64,000 nt of DNA, taken from the NCBI GenBank assembly GCA_028641055.1, contig CM054057.1, positions 575,050,610-575,114,609 on the forward strand. The letters run 5' to 3'. Shown in pieces: positions 34,401-43,962 of the stretch. Positions within the stretch are counted from its first letter, which is position 1. Every line of letters begins with the position of its first letter. Under the pieces are notes generated by a model that worked only from the letters and a program-made list of their open reading frames with translations, ran no database searches and had not been told where the DNA came from. The position numbers were made by a program, and so were the translations under genes. Source of the stretch: Alopecurus myosuroides (lineage: Eukaryota; Streptophyta; Magnoliopsida; Poales; Poaceae).

Positions 34401-34927
34401 GTCCTTAACGTTACGTTCAGACGGGTATCCTCGCTCACGCATCCTTCATACAATGGAGTAACGGCGTCTATCTCCAGTTGCGACAACTTCGATTTCTCTC
34501 TAGCAGCAGCTCTGGTGTTGCTAGTCTCCTTGAGAAGCAGAGCTTGGACATGAGGGTCCCGCACCCAGTCCGACGACGATGTCACGACATCTTCATCATG
34601 ATGTCCTTCGTCTTGATTATGATCATGTCCGACATCTTCATCACGATGTCCTTCGTCTTGATTATGATCATGTCCTTCATCTTGATCATTATGTCCTTTA
34701 TCATGTCCGGGCGACTCTTCATCTTCATCACTTGTCGGGTAAAGAGTGTAGCCATCCATAAAACCACGACGGATAAGGTGCGACTCCAAGTCACCAGAAT
34801 CGTATCTGATCAAGTGTTTCAGTTTGCATCTTCGACAAGGACATCTTATCTCCGTCATGCTATTTCGAAACATTTCGTCCGTCGCATGTTTCATAAATCT
34901 AGCCACGGTGCCTGTGCTTATATGCAT
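31474..34927 (-). pseudogene. CACTA TNP2 transposase, two frameshifts
   Basis: The start is ATG 34927. The N-terminal transposase-associated domain has IRCPCRRCKL and the HLIRRGFMDGYTLYP block. 33126-34181 carries the Transposase_21 core (KLMRWHAERK, NIRLCMSTDGLNPFGNQSST, WPVFVCIYNLPPWLCLKRKY, HGFCACVRCMDDT). 31474-33345 carries HYLDLMHITKNVCESLLGTL, then DUF4218-like (KSHDCHVMMTQILPVAIRGI, RPDASIAKGFLTEECISFC) and DUF4216-like (NKDRNCEYQNSGV) regions, ending in a basic tail. A 1-nt loss near 34205 and another near 33270 break the frame; otherwise all domains are present. A run of nine Asp lies near 33070. Binding sites are the GTGACGCAC arrays. Confidence 0.9.
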
Positions 34928-34939
34928 GGTTGCCTACAT

Positions 34940-35560
34940 AGTAAAAAAAGATCAAATGAAAAATTAATTAGAATCAAATTACGTAATATATGGATATATG
35001 ATGCATGCATATGCACATGGTCGTCGACGGAAAAATTCGGCATGACCTATGCTAAAAATAGGACATTCTCGGAGTGCGTGGTCGCCGAAATGGAAATGAA
35101 TCAACATTTTGGCAACACATGTCAACTCATTTTTAAGACATCCACAAATTTCATCAAAAATACGCAACACAATTTCGCATATATGTATATATGCAACCAT
35201 ATATATGAATCTTTTGTGACGACGCACGGCGCCGACACACATACATACAACACATATACATATCGTCCCTCCAACAACTCACCAACTATAGATCTTGCCG
35301 ACACGAGACCGAGAGAGTACGTTTGTATGTGGCTATAGAAAGTGAAAAGATGGAAGGGAAAGTGGTAATAAAGTGAGAGATGGGGGTGGAGACAAATGTT
35401 TACTAGATTCCCCACACATATATATCAAATAAAATAGGTTAAATAAGTTTTAAATGGTGGGAAAATGTGGGAAATGAGGTGGTGAGGAGGTGGGGGGCGA
35501 CCAGATCTAAAATGGGGTGGAGATATGGGGGGATGGGAGGTGGGGGTGGTCCCAACCACT
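34940..35560 (-). promoter_or_regulatory. TNP2 5' region
   Basis: Sequence between the TNP2 start codon and the right subterminal cluster; AT-rich with purine-rich tracts. A block at about 35028-35097 (AATTCGGCATGACC, then TCGCCGAAATGGAAAT) resembles 28943-29013 upstream of the second gene. No TATA box was assigned. Confidence 0.45.
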
Positions 35561-35574
35561 TAAATTCGTTCCAG

Positions 35575-35930
35575 GTATACCCGTGACGCACATCATATTC
35601 GGCACGTCACGGCTATGTTGGGTACCCGCGGCGCACGTTCCAGTGGTGCGTCACGGCTATAGATGCCACCCGTGGAAAAGATAGCCGTGACGCACCACTG
35701 GAATGTGCGCCGCGGTTACCCAACATAGCCGTGACGCACCGCTGGGTTGGTGCGTCGCGGGTATGCCTCGGAGGCTCGCCACCCCGGCCCCACACATAGG
35801 CGCGACGTGCCTTCCATTTGGTGCGCCGCGGCTATGCCTTTAGGCGCGATGCGCAGAAACGTGGTGCGCCGCGGGTCATAGGCGTGACACGCCAAATGTG
35901 ATGTGCGTCACGGGTATCATCACTCCTATA
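35575..35930. repeat. CACTA right subterminal cluster with 56-bp inverted repeat
   Basis: Array of CCGTGACGCAC / GCGTCACGGCTA motifs. Within it, 35605-35660 and 35681-35736 are reverse complements over 56 bases with two mismatches, around a 20-base loop. A CG-rich block with GTGCGCCGCGG motifs follows. Confidence 0.92.
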
Positions 35931-35948
35931 GCCATTTTCCTAGTAGTG

Positions 35949-36245
35949 TTTATATCATTGCTACATGCTTTACTATGATTTAATATAATTTTATAGCATT
36001 TTCTTGGACTAACCTACTGGCATAGTTCCAAGTGCGAGTTTATGTGTCTACTGTTTTTGCATTGCAGAAAAACTACTAAAGATAAGTCGTTGGAAATAAA
36101 CGTGAAGATTTCAGAAGACATAACTTTTTGCGACAAGACCAAAGATTCAAAATTCAACCCTAGGGGAGGGGCCACAACCATTACGCGCCCGAGGCCTAGG
36201 GATGTATGTCTGCCCCCTCGCCTAGTCGCGTTACCTATATATTAC
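35949..36245 (+). mobile_element. LTR fragment, right part
   Basis: Continuation of the LTR interrupted by the CACTA: TTATATCATTGCTAC, CTTGGACTAACCTACTGG, TTTTTGCATTGCAGAAAA and a GAGGGGCCACAACC block are typical of Triticeae gypsy LTRs. The right border could not be found and no matching internal domain follows. Confidence 0.6.
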
Positions 36246-37357
36246 CCGTGACCTAACAATAGATGGTACGGAGTTTATTTTGCGAAAAGAGATACAAAGC
36301 ACTGGTATACCGAACCTGCATGGGTGAAGATCTTCCATCCGCCATCTACAGTCGGCCACTTCTAGGGTGTTATTAAACGCGTACCCCTATGCCTCCTAAA
36401 GGTGGACCTCCGCCTATGAAGCGTGGGTTTAGCTCTTGCAGTCCTTTTTTTTCAAGAAGGGTTTTTCTGTGCGTCACTCAGTTGAAGCGAGGGCTTTTCC
36501 TTTCCTTCCTCCGCGCTACCCTTTTCTCTTTTTCCCATGTATTGAGATTTCCTCCGCTCGAGAAGGAGATGCACATGGAGACACTTTTCTATGGTTGTTA
36601 CCCTCCGATCTTGGGTCAAGAAAGTTATTCTTTCCCCCACGAAAGGTGCAGAGGATGTGGGCGAGGAGTTCCCCTGAGCTTCGATTAGATCTTTCTTTTG
36701 TGCTTTTGCGATCCTGAAGAACTTCATGGTGAAGGAGAGGCTCATCTTTCTTGCCCTTCGAGCGCTGAGGTGGCGTTCCACTCACGACATACCGGGTTTT
36801 TACGAAATGCGACAACGATCTCGTGAGTTTGACTGGTAGTCGGGCTGCTTGCTGGGAACCGTTCCTACGGGGGGGGGGGGGGGGGGTCGGGGGCTCCTCC
36901 GGTTTGTGAGTGCAGCGGTTTCCTTTGCTGCCATTTCGCGAGAGTGGGTGCGGGTGCGTATTGGCGCAATAATTCTCGAGGTGGATGTCGTCACGATGAA
37001 ATTTCTCATATGGGCGTCCAACTCTGCTTTGAGCCTGATTGGGATTTGAATACTCTTTGCATTCTTCGGAGAGAGAATCTAGAACGTGAGGTGCGCCGAG
37101 AGCTTGCAACCCCAAGTGCTAGGGAGAGCCTCACCACTCCTTAGCTTCTTATGTCCCTGGGTTGGAGGGTTGAAAGAAGTAGTTGGGTAAGTCGAGACAA
37201 AGTCGATGGTGACGGGGTCGATGTAGTTGATGGAGACGAAGTCGAACAAAGAGCTATCCCTCCATACCTTGCACACCATATGTCTTGTCTTGGATCATAG
37301 ACGCCAGGAGTACATGATACTTCTAGGTTCGACATGGGGCACAAGGAGGTCTCGATC

Positions 37358-37400
<43 letters not shown>

Positions 37401-37890
37401 GTCGAGGTGAACATAGGGACACAATGTTTTTTTACCCTGGTGCAGGCCGCCCCAAGGCTAACCGCCCTACATTCTGCATTGGTGGTATTCATGGCAATAG
37501 ACTACAAGATTGTTCCCCGGTGCTATCTATCCAACAACTCAACTTTAACCTGGTGACCTCTCCCAGGGGATGATCACCTCAATATTCTCCCACTCGGATC
37601 AGTTCCTTGCTCTAGCCTCACAATCTCTTTTTCTCTGTCCCCCTCCATCATAGTGACCTGGTCCTCCTTTATGGCCAAGGGGATTCGACAGGTGGTCACG
37701 CAGGAGAGCAGGTCTTCTGGTCTTGGCGGTAGATTTCCTTGGCGGGGGAGAGTAAAATTACCTCCTCTGATTGGCTCTAGAACCGTCGGGGTAGGTGAGG
37801 GACAAAAGCACTCCTGCTTTTGGTGGGAAGGGGCCGATAGGCGGTATGATAACTATATAGGTTGTCCCTTCTGATTGTGGAGGAGGTTTA
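36246..37890. other. Repeat-derived region, no gene recognised
   Basis: The longest frame (36516-37115, minus) is proline- and basic-rich without a known domain. It contains an 18-base G tract at 36869-36886 and a TC microsatellite at 37361-37398. Probably fragments of retrotransposons, not assignable by eye. Confidence 0.4.
37361..37398. repeat. (TC)n microsatellite
   Basis: About 19 uninterrupted TC repeats, ending TCTATCG. Confidence 0.95.
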
Positions 37891-38291
37891 TCCTCCATGT
37901 CATGGGTAGGAGGAGTGCGTTGACGGCTGTGAATCACACACCCGTTGGGGAAACCCAAGAGGAAGGTATGATCCAGCACGATGGAAGTTTGCCCTTAGTT
38001 ATGAAACCAAGGTCATCGAACCAGTAAGACTTCGAATTCTCTCAGCAAGGTGCTCATGGCGCCGCGGCGAGAGTGAACCTACACACAAAACATAAACTCT
38101 ATTTTTGTCTCCAACTTTCTAGAAGGGTTGTCAACCTTATCATCTTGCTCAAAACAATAGGACTAAACAAATCGTATGGTTGAAAGCAATAATAGTAAAA
38201 CGTAACAATGAGCAAGTGATGATGAAAAAAGTAAACAAGGTTGTAATTAATGTAAAAGAATGGACCGGGGGCCATAGGTTCACTAGTGGTG
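37891..38291 (-). mobile_element. Older LTR-retrotransposon fragment, left of chromovirus
   Basis: AACCCAAGAGGAAGGTATGA, ATCGAACCAGTAAGACTTCG and GTTCACTAGTGGTG are blocks that I recall from a common Triticeae LTR. The same sequence continues at 52647 (TGGTGTCTCTTCAATAAATA), so the chromovirus is inserted into it. Confidence 0.6.
38287..38291. repeat. Target-site duplication, left (TGGTG)
   Basis: Identical to 52647-52651. Confidence 0.93.
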
Positions 38292-39630
38292 TGTAACATC
38301 CAAGTATGAAAACATCCCTTAGAATGTTTGATTTCTTGTTTTATTTCAAGCAATGCATCATGTCATCATTGCATTGCATCTGTTTCATTTGTTGCATTGT
38401 TTTCATAATAAAATTCAAACTTAATCAAACTTTGTTTTCACACTTGCCTGTTACAATCTCTCAAATAAAGGCTTGCAATTCCAAAAACATCAATTGCTCC
38501 CAATTATTTTCATATTGGATCAACTCTTAAATTGTTGCTTAATTTACTCAAATCATTAATCAATCAACCAAATCACCCTTTAAATTCAAACCAAGTTTCA
38601 AATCAGAACTCTTTTGAAAACATAACAATTCACCACATGTTTGTATTCTCAAAATCATATTTTAAACCTAGGGGTAACCCTATTTAAATTGTTGTTTCAA
38701 AATGGTGTTTTAATAATAAAATTGGTTCTATTTGGTTTCAAACACAAACTATAATTTTAAATTTCAATTTTTGAAATCCAAAGTTGTAATGTGGTTTCTA
38801 ATTTCCTAAAAGGTTTAACCAAATTTTTCTGGAATTTATTTTACCCAAAACCTTATCAAATTCTTCCAAAAGCATTTGCTACAAAAAAAATAAAATAAAA
38901 CAGAAAGTTTAAAGGGAGGAGAGGAGAGCAACAGCAGCCACCAGCCCAGCCCGTTACCCCTTGGGCCCGTTAACCCCTCTCCACGTCGCTGTCATCCTCC
39001 TCCCCTGCTGACGTCAAAGGGTACGATCGCCACTCCTCCGTTGATCGCCTCCCTGGACCTCCCGATGGCCGCCGTACAGCCTCCACCGTTTCCATAAAAA
39101 CCACCGCGGCATCCTCCTCCTGCCCCTCAGCCCTAGAGCTCCACCCCTGCGCCGCCAGCTTCCCTTCCTCTCCCCCCAAGCTCTCTGCTTTTCCCTCTGA
39201 AGCTCGCCGCGCCTCTCTCTGAACTCCGGCAGCGCGCGCCGTCCCCGATGGCGATCGTCGTGAGCTAGCCGCGGGAGTTGGTAGCCCCCAGATCCCTGTT
39301 CGTCCTCGACACCACCGTGGGGCTTGAGGAGAGCCTTAGCCTCGCCGCCGTCCGCGTTTCTCCGGCGACACCCCTGCAGCTCACGGTGAGCAACCCCGAT
39401 GATCCCCTCGCCTTTTTCTTCCTCTCTGTGCACGCACCGCGCGCGCCTAGGCCTTCCCCAGTAGCACAAGCACATGCGCACGTCCCCGCAGTGCTCAGCC
39501 GCGGCGAACAGCAGCCAGTCGCCGGCGTCGACCTCAGTTCCGTCAGGTTCAGTTAGCGTGTGTGCAAAAATTCAGTTAACCGCGCCTGTTAAGTTTACCT
39601 TGCCTGCGACCCTATTCGTATCACAACCGC

Positions 39631-39720
39631 ACGCTAGCGCAGATGGCTGGTTCCTTGCGCGCGCGAGCAATCGCTCTCGGGGTCGAACCCCCGCGGAGGC
39701 GAAAGCCACCCCTTTTTTTC
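39631..39720 (+). ncRNA. tRNA-like module in the LTR (also 49713-49802)
   Basis: TAGCGCAGATGG at 39635-39646 fits the Pol III A box; GGTCGAACCC at 39681-39690 fits the B box and sits in a 5-bp GC stem; CCCC followed by TTTTTTT comes after. The T-loop is one base short of canonical and no full cloverleaf is apparent, so it is a tRNA- or SINE-derived remnant. The second LTR keeps it unchanged (A box 49717-49728, B box 49763-49772). Confidence 0.45.
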
Positions 39721-40712
39721 CATCTTTTCCGCGCCGACAGCCCGGGCCCGCTGGTCAGTCTCCTAGTGCCACGCGGGCACAGCACACCACGGGTCCCCAC
39801 CTGGCAGCGTGTGGGTACCACCAGCACGGTCACAAAGGTTTAAATCAAATCTGTTAATTTTCTATTTCTTTTTAAAATGGGCAGAATAAACATCTAATTT
39901 AAAAATTCAATAACTTTTATTATATGAATCCCATAAATACAAACTTTATATGTTTATTGCTCCAAATTTTATAATCTTTCCAAATATTCAACTTGTGTTC
40001 TGTTTTGAATTTTCAAAATGTAATTTAACTTCAAATCCAAATAATTCAAATGCAATTTGTAATAATTCATAACTAATTCATACTGTTTTCAAATAATTCA
40101 ACTAAAATATGTTTTTCACACCTTTTTGAATGCTCTATTCAAATATAAAATTTGTTTCACTGTTTGAATAATTTAAAATGCCTAAACAATTTAAATCTTG
40201 TTTAATTCAATTAAAAATGGTTTAATATTGCCTAATTCATAACTAAATAACCCAAGGTCCAATTCCAAAATGTGGAACATGTAATTCAGCTAAAATTTGG
40301 TGTTCTTTTCAAATATCAAATTTATAAATTGTTTTGCACACTTCAACTTGTTGAAAACAATCACTACTTGCTAACACCATTAAGTAACAAAATTCCAAAC
40401 TTAATAAATGCTTTTCTAAATTGTTGCTATCATTCCAATTGCATCTAAATTGCTATGTTTGTTATTCATCATGCATGCATCATGATAACAACTAACACCT
40501 AATAAATAGTTGTAAATCATTTGTTCCAATTGTTTCAATGGATCCTTTATCCTATGCAACCTTTGCATATGGGTCCATTTAATTTTGCTATCATGTTAGC
40601 TAATTTATTTTGCTGCTCTATTAAATTGTCATGCATCATATTTGATTGTGCATAATGCCATGGCAATGTTTGTTTACATACCTGTTTTGTTTGTTTGCTT
40701 CTTCTCGGTTAG

Positions 40713-42085
40713 ACGACGACTACGTTGAGACCGACGATCCTTACGACACCACCACTCAGGACCTAGCCCAGTACGATACTGAGCTGCCAGGCAAGTTATC
40801 ACTCACATGAATCATCGAGTTCCTTTCTACACTTGTTGTCGATACTATCCTTTTGTCTATTATGGCTAGCCCTATGTATCGTTGCTTGTTCTCCGAACCT
40901 ATCACATGATTCCCTGAGCCAATATTACTGCCTCACCTCCATACCTACAGCCTTTGTTTGTGCCTGTTCTTACCTAGCATGCTTAGGGTTGCTTTTACTC
41001 GAGTCTGTTGTCGGTTACTACTTTTACTATCTTATTATTTGTACCGGGGCTCGATGTTAATCAATCAATCCTGTTAATTACTAATGGTAATAATAATAAC
41101 TTGATGATAAGGCACCGGCAGGAGGCCCATGAGAGGTTTTGAAGCCTGCTAGTGTCGACCCTAATAGGAAAAGGGTCTTGTCTACTGATCCATGATGAGC
41201 GCACTACCCGCATTTGGGAAGCGAGTATGGGCGCCCCCCTCAACTTGACCTGATTCGCATCTCGTCCAAATCATCTCATTTAGTTCGTGCTTTCTATTTG
41301 CCGCATGCATGTTTTTGCGAGCCCAGCGCAGGGTGGAACTTTTTGTAGTCGGCATATAGGGGGACACGGTCTTAGAGTGCTATGAGGGTCCCTTTTCTTC
41401 GGGGCTTGATTAGCCGTGCGCCCAAGGTGCTTTGGGCTTGATGCGGAGAATGGTTGGTTGTGTTGAGTACCCCGCTTGGTGGGAGGCATCCCATCTGGCG
41501 GGATATTCATGAGTGTACGGCCAAATTGGTGCAACCCTGCAGGGATAATCTTCTCGAGAAGCCGTGTTTTCCGCGGTTATGGATTACTTGGTGAAAGTAC
41601 TGGCTAACAAGTACTCAGGACAACTTCAACTCAATGATCAATCATGATTCACCCACTGATTAATAACTTGACTAGTAATAGGTTATTCACACAATAACTT
41701 GATTCACCTTATCACAACTGTGTGAGTTATCCTCGGATTGCTTCTTTGGATAAGGGGCGAGATCCAGGATGGGTTTGGTTGAAGTTATCTTTCAGTTGGT
41801 TACAATCCTCGATCTCATCTTATTCTGTTAGCCGGAACTTGTAGTTATCTTCTGTAGTTGGTTAGTGCAGCCAGCAGCAACTTTTATAACATCCCTTTCT
41901 TCCGTTGATCCCAAGCATCTATGCTTGTGTTGACGGGTAACTCTTTGATGAACTGTGAGTCTTGCTTGCCAGTACTTGGATGTACTGACCCCGTTGGGGC
42001 TGTGGTTTACGCAGAGTACGACTACGGCTACGATGCTTCCCAGGACGGCTACTTCGTGGAGTTTGACGACGCTGCAGACGAGTAG
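40713..42085 (+). other. Split ORF inside the 5' LTR (two exon-like segments)
   Basis: Segment A (40713-40790) follows a pyrimidine-rich acceptor (CTTCTTCTCGGTTAG) and ends at a GC-type donor CCAG|GCAAGT. It reads DDYVETDDPYDTTTQDLAQY and is acidic. Segment B (42015-42085) follows GTGGTTTACGCAG and reads YDYGYDASQDGYFVEFDDAA, ending in a stop at 42083-42085. A leaves one base (G) and B supplies AG, giving a GAG codon and a single open frame. No start codon lies in segment A, so a 5' exon is required; none was identified. Both segments recur in the 3' LTR (50801-50878, 52097-52167). Confidence 0.5.
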
Positions 42086-42566
42086 ATAGCTGGACCAGGG
42101 CAGGATCCAGAACCTTCGTGGATGGGCTTCGTTTGCTTTATTTTCCTCCGGCTTCTTAAGCCTTTGGGTTTGTCTGTACTCAGACACCTTTGATTGCTTC
42201 CGCTGATGTAATGAATGATATGTTGGGACATGTGTCCTCTGGATGATTGTATCTGCTATCTCTGCCTTAGTGAAGGCCTGTTGCAACTTTATTTCAATCT
42301 TTTGTGTCTTAGAGATACGTTGTGATCATCATTCGTTCAAAGCTGTTGACGTACAGTGCGTGATTGATATGAAGTACGTCAACGGTAGTGCCTATGACTT
42401 CTAGTGGATAGTTTACATCGACGGTGGAATAGCAGGGCTTGTGTTGTCGCGCATAAGCGCAGGCCTACCAGGAAGCTGGGACGTGGGAGCAGTTATGCCC
42501 CATAATCCAAGCACCTGCTATCCAGTTCGTGCGGTGAGTATCCCTTAGAAGCCAGGGTGCGACAAA

Positions 42567-42578
42567 TGGTATCAGAGC
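42567..42578 (+). other. Primer binding site (initiator Met tRNA type)
   Basis: TGGTATCAGAGC, two bases after the end of the 5' LTR. Confidence 0.95.
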
Positions 42579-42937
42579 CTGTCTGCCTGTAGGATCCCTT
42601 TTTACTGGTCGCAGTTGAGTCTAGAAACTATTTTGTAGCTATATAGGAAAAATGAAACGTGAGAGTAGGAATTCTGTCATTTTTCTTCTTTCCCCACCCA
42701 CCCACCCTTTTCTGGTAAGGAAGTGCAACGTGTTTTCTGTCCTCACCTAAATTTTCAAGTTAGGATTTTACGTGTTTTGGGTTCTCCTTAGTACCTCAGG
42801 ACTTTTGGTCAAGTTTTCCAAGTGTTGCTTCGATATCGTGTTCTTTTCAACATTCTTATCGTCCATTGAACCTTGTTGTGTTCCACATCCTTTTCTTCTA
42901 CCGGAGCCTAATCAAAATCTTTCCCGATCATCTGCAG

Positions 42938-43753
42938 ATGGATCTCAGGTTCTACCCGCAGGTGGTTAGGATGACTCGCTGTGAGGACACCGCCGGTTAT
43001 CCGGAGATGCTGAGGGATATGGTTACCTATCTGGGGTTCCGTTGGGCACCAGAGTACCAGGTCTACGAGCACCAGCGCGAGTTCGAGCAGACTTTCTACC
43101 GAGCTATCGTCTACATTCTGTCGGATGATGGCAGGAGCTTTGTTCACAGCTACGAGGCAGTAGGTTCCACAATGGATATGGCCGTGCAGCAGGCAGCGTA
43201 CGTGAGTCTCACCGTTCTACGTGCTGACTACTGGGGGTTTGATGATTCCATCTATCGTCACATCCCCCGTGGTTACATCACGGCAGCGGGAGTTCACTTC
43301 ACTGACCACCGCGACCTGGATACCTACGAGTCTGATAGCTCCAGGCTGCACACTACTGCACAGTTCTTGAGGCACAGTGACGCAGTTGCTTCCACACTCT
43401 CTCAGGAGTTAGCCTCAGTCAGGGAGCAGCTCCACCTTGCTCTCACTCGTCTGGCGACGTACACCACAGACTTTGTTGGAGACGAGCGCTTTGCACGTGT
43501 CGTTCAGCCAGCTGGTCTTCCGTTGCCAGATGCTGGAGGTTACGAGCCGATCAGGGGTCCACTTCTTCACCTCGGTGCAGGTTACACGGGGATTCCTCGC
43601 TATGGAGCACAGGGAGAGGACGCTTTCTACTTCACCACTCCGAGAGTTGCTCTCAGAGCATTTCCTATCTACATGGATCGTCGTGATACCTACTTCCGTG
43701 GGGTTCCTCCTCACCGTATCTCTCGTCGTACTACTCACCGCCGTCCTGCGTGA
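42938..43753 (+). CDS. Accessory ORF between PBS and gag; dsRNA-binding-like pattern
   Basis: An intact 271-residue frame from ATG 42938 (MDLRFYPQVV); the frame is open for 24 more codons upstream, but those are hydrophobic and unlike the rest. Residues about 18-95 follow a double-stranded-RNA-binding-motif layout: helix YPEMLRDMVTYLGFRW, strand PEYQVYEHQREFEQTFYRAI, strand region SFVHSYEAVG, and helix STMDMAVQQAAYVSLTVLR. A heptad-like helix (ASTLSQELASVREQLHLAL) and an Arg-rich C-terminal tail (RISRRTTHRRPA) follow. It is the only undamaged coding frame in the element. No gag features (no zinc knuckle). Related proteins, I believe, exist in other grass elements; function unknown. RNA binding or silencing suppression is inference. 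Confidence 0.75.
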   Translation: MDLRFYPQVVRMTRCEDTAGYPEMLRDMVTYLGFRWAPEYQVYEHQREFEQTFYRAIVYILSDDGRSFVHSYEAVGSTMDMAVQQAAYVSLTVLRADYWGFDDSIYRHIPRGYITAAGVHFTDHRDLDTYESDSSRLHTTAQFLRHSDAVASTLSQELASVREQLHLALTRLATYTTDFVGDERFARVVQPAGLPLPDAGGYEPIRGPLLHLGAGYTGIPRYGAQGEDAFYFTTPRVALRAFPIYMDRRDTYFRGVPPHRISRRTTHRRPA

Positions 43754-43962
43754 TGAGCATGGGAGTACCGATGTATCCGTTCCTAGCTATGTTTAGTTAT
43801 CCTTGTCTTTCGAACCATGTGTTGGTCTGTTGGATATTCTGATGTATTTGGACGTGTAATGATGTACCTGTTGGTTATCTATTCATGCGTCGGAATAATC
43901 TATTTTTTGGTTACCAAGTCTATCCTGTTGTATTGTTGTGCTAAAATGCATTTCTGTTCAGG

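Larger units (their letters stand above)
23055..35948 (-). mobile_element. CACTA (En/Spm-type) transposon, complete
   Basis: Left terminus CACTACTAGGGAAAA at 23055; right terminus TTTTCCTAGTAGTG ending at 35948. Three-base target duplication TTT at 23052-23054 and 35949-35951. Length is 12,894 bp. Both ends carry clusters of GTGACGCAC-type subterminal repeats. Minus-strand genes: TNP2 transposase (31474-34927), a second multi-exon gene (25077-28854) and a short ORF (23714-23974). Coding frames of both large genes contain 1-nt frameshifts, so the copy looks non-autonomous, unless those are sequencing errors. Subfamily (Caspar-like or other) not determined. Confidence 0.95.
38292..42564 (+). 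repeat. Chromovirus 5' LTR
   Basis: 4273 bp, TG...CA. An AT-rich body surrounds a 900-bp GC-rich island (about 38930-39840) likely to hold promoter/leader functions. It contains a tRNA-like module (39631-39720) and two exon-like segments (40713-40790 and 42015-42085). Antisense open frames over the GC island are composition artefacts. Confidence 0.95.

Noticed and set aside
36377..36382. ACGCGT as the far target duplication of the LTR that starts at 23005 (solo LTR)
   Set aside because: The sequence before it does not end in CA, and F-box homology does not resume after it.
36516..37115. 199-residue minus-strand ORF
   Set aside because: No domain, proline and basic low-complexity stretch, crosses a G homopolymer.
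39014..39481. 155-residue minus-strand ORF in the LTR, and its copy at 48973-49566
   Set aside because: Highly repetitive Arg/Gly/Glu composition from the GC island; the two copies are just the two LTRs and differ in frame length by small indels.
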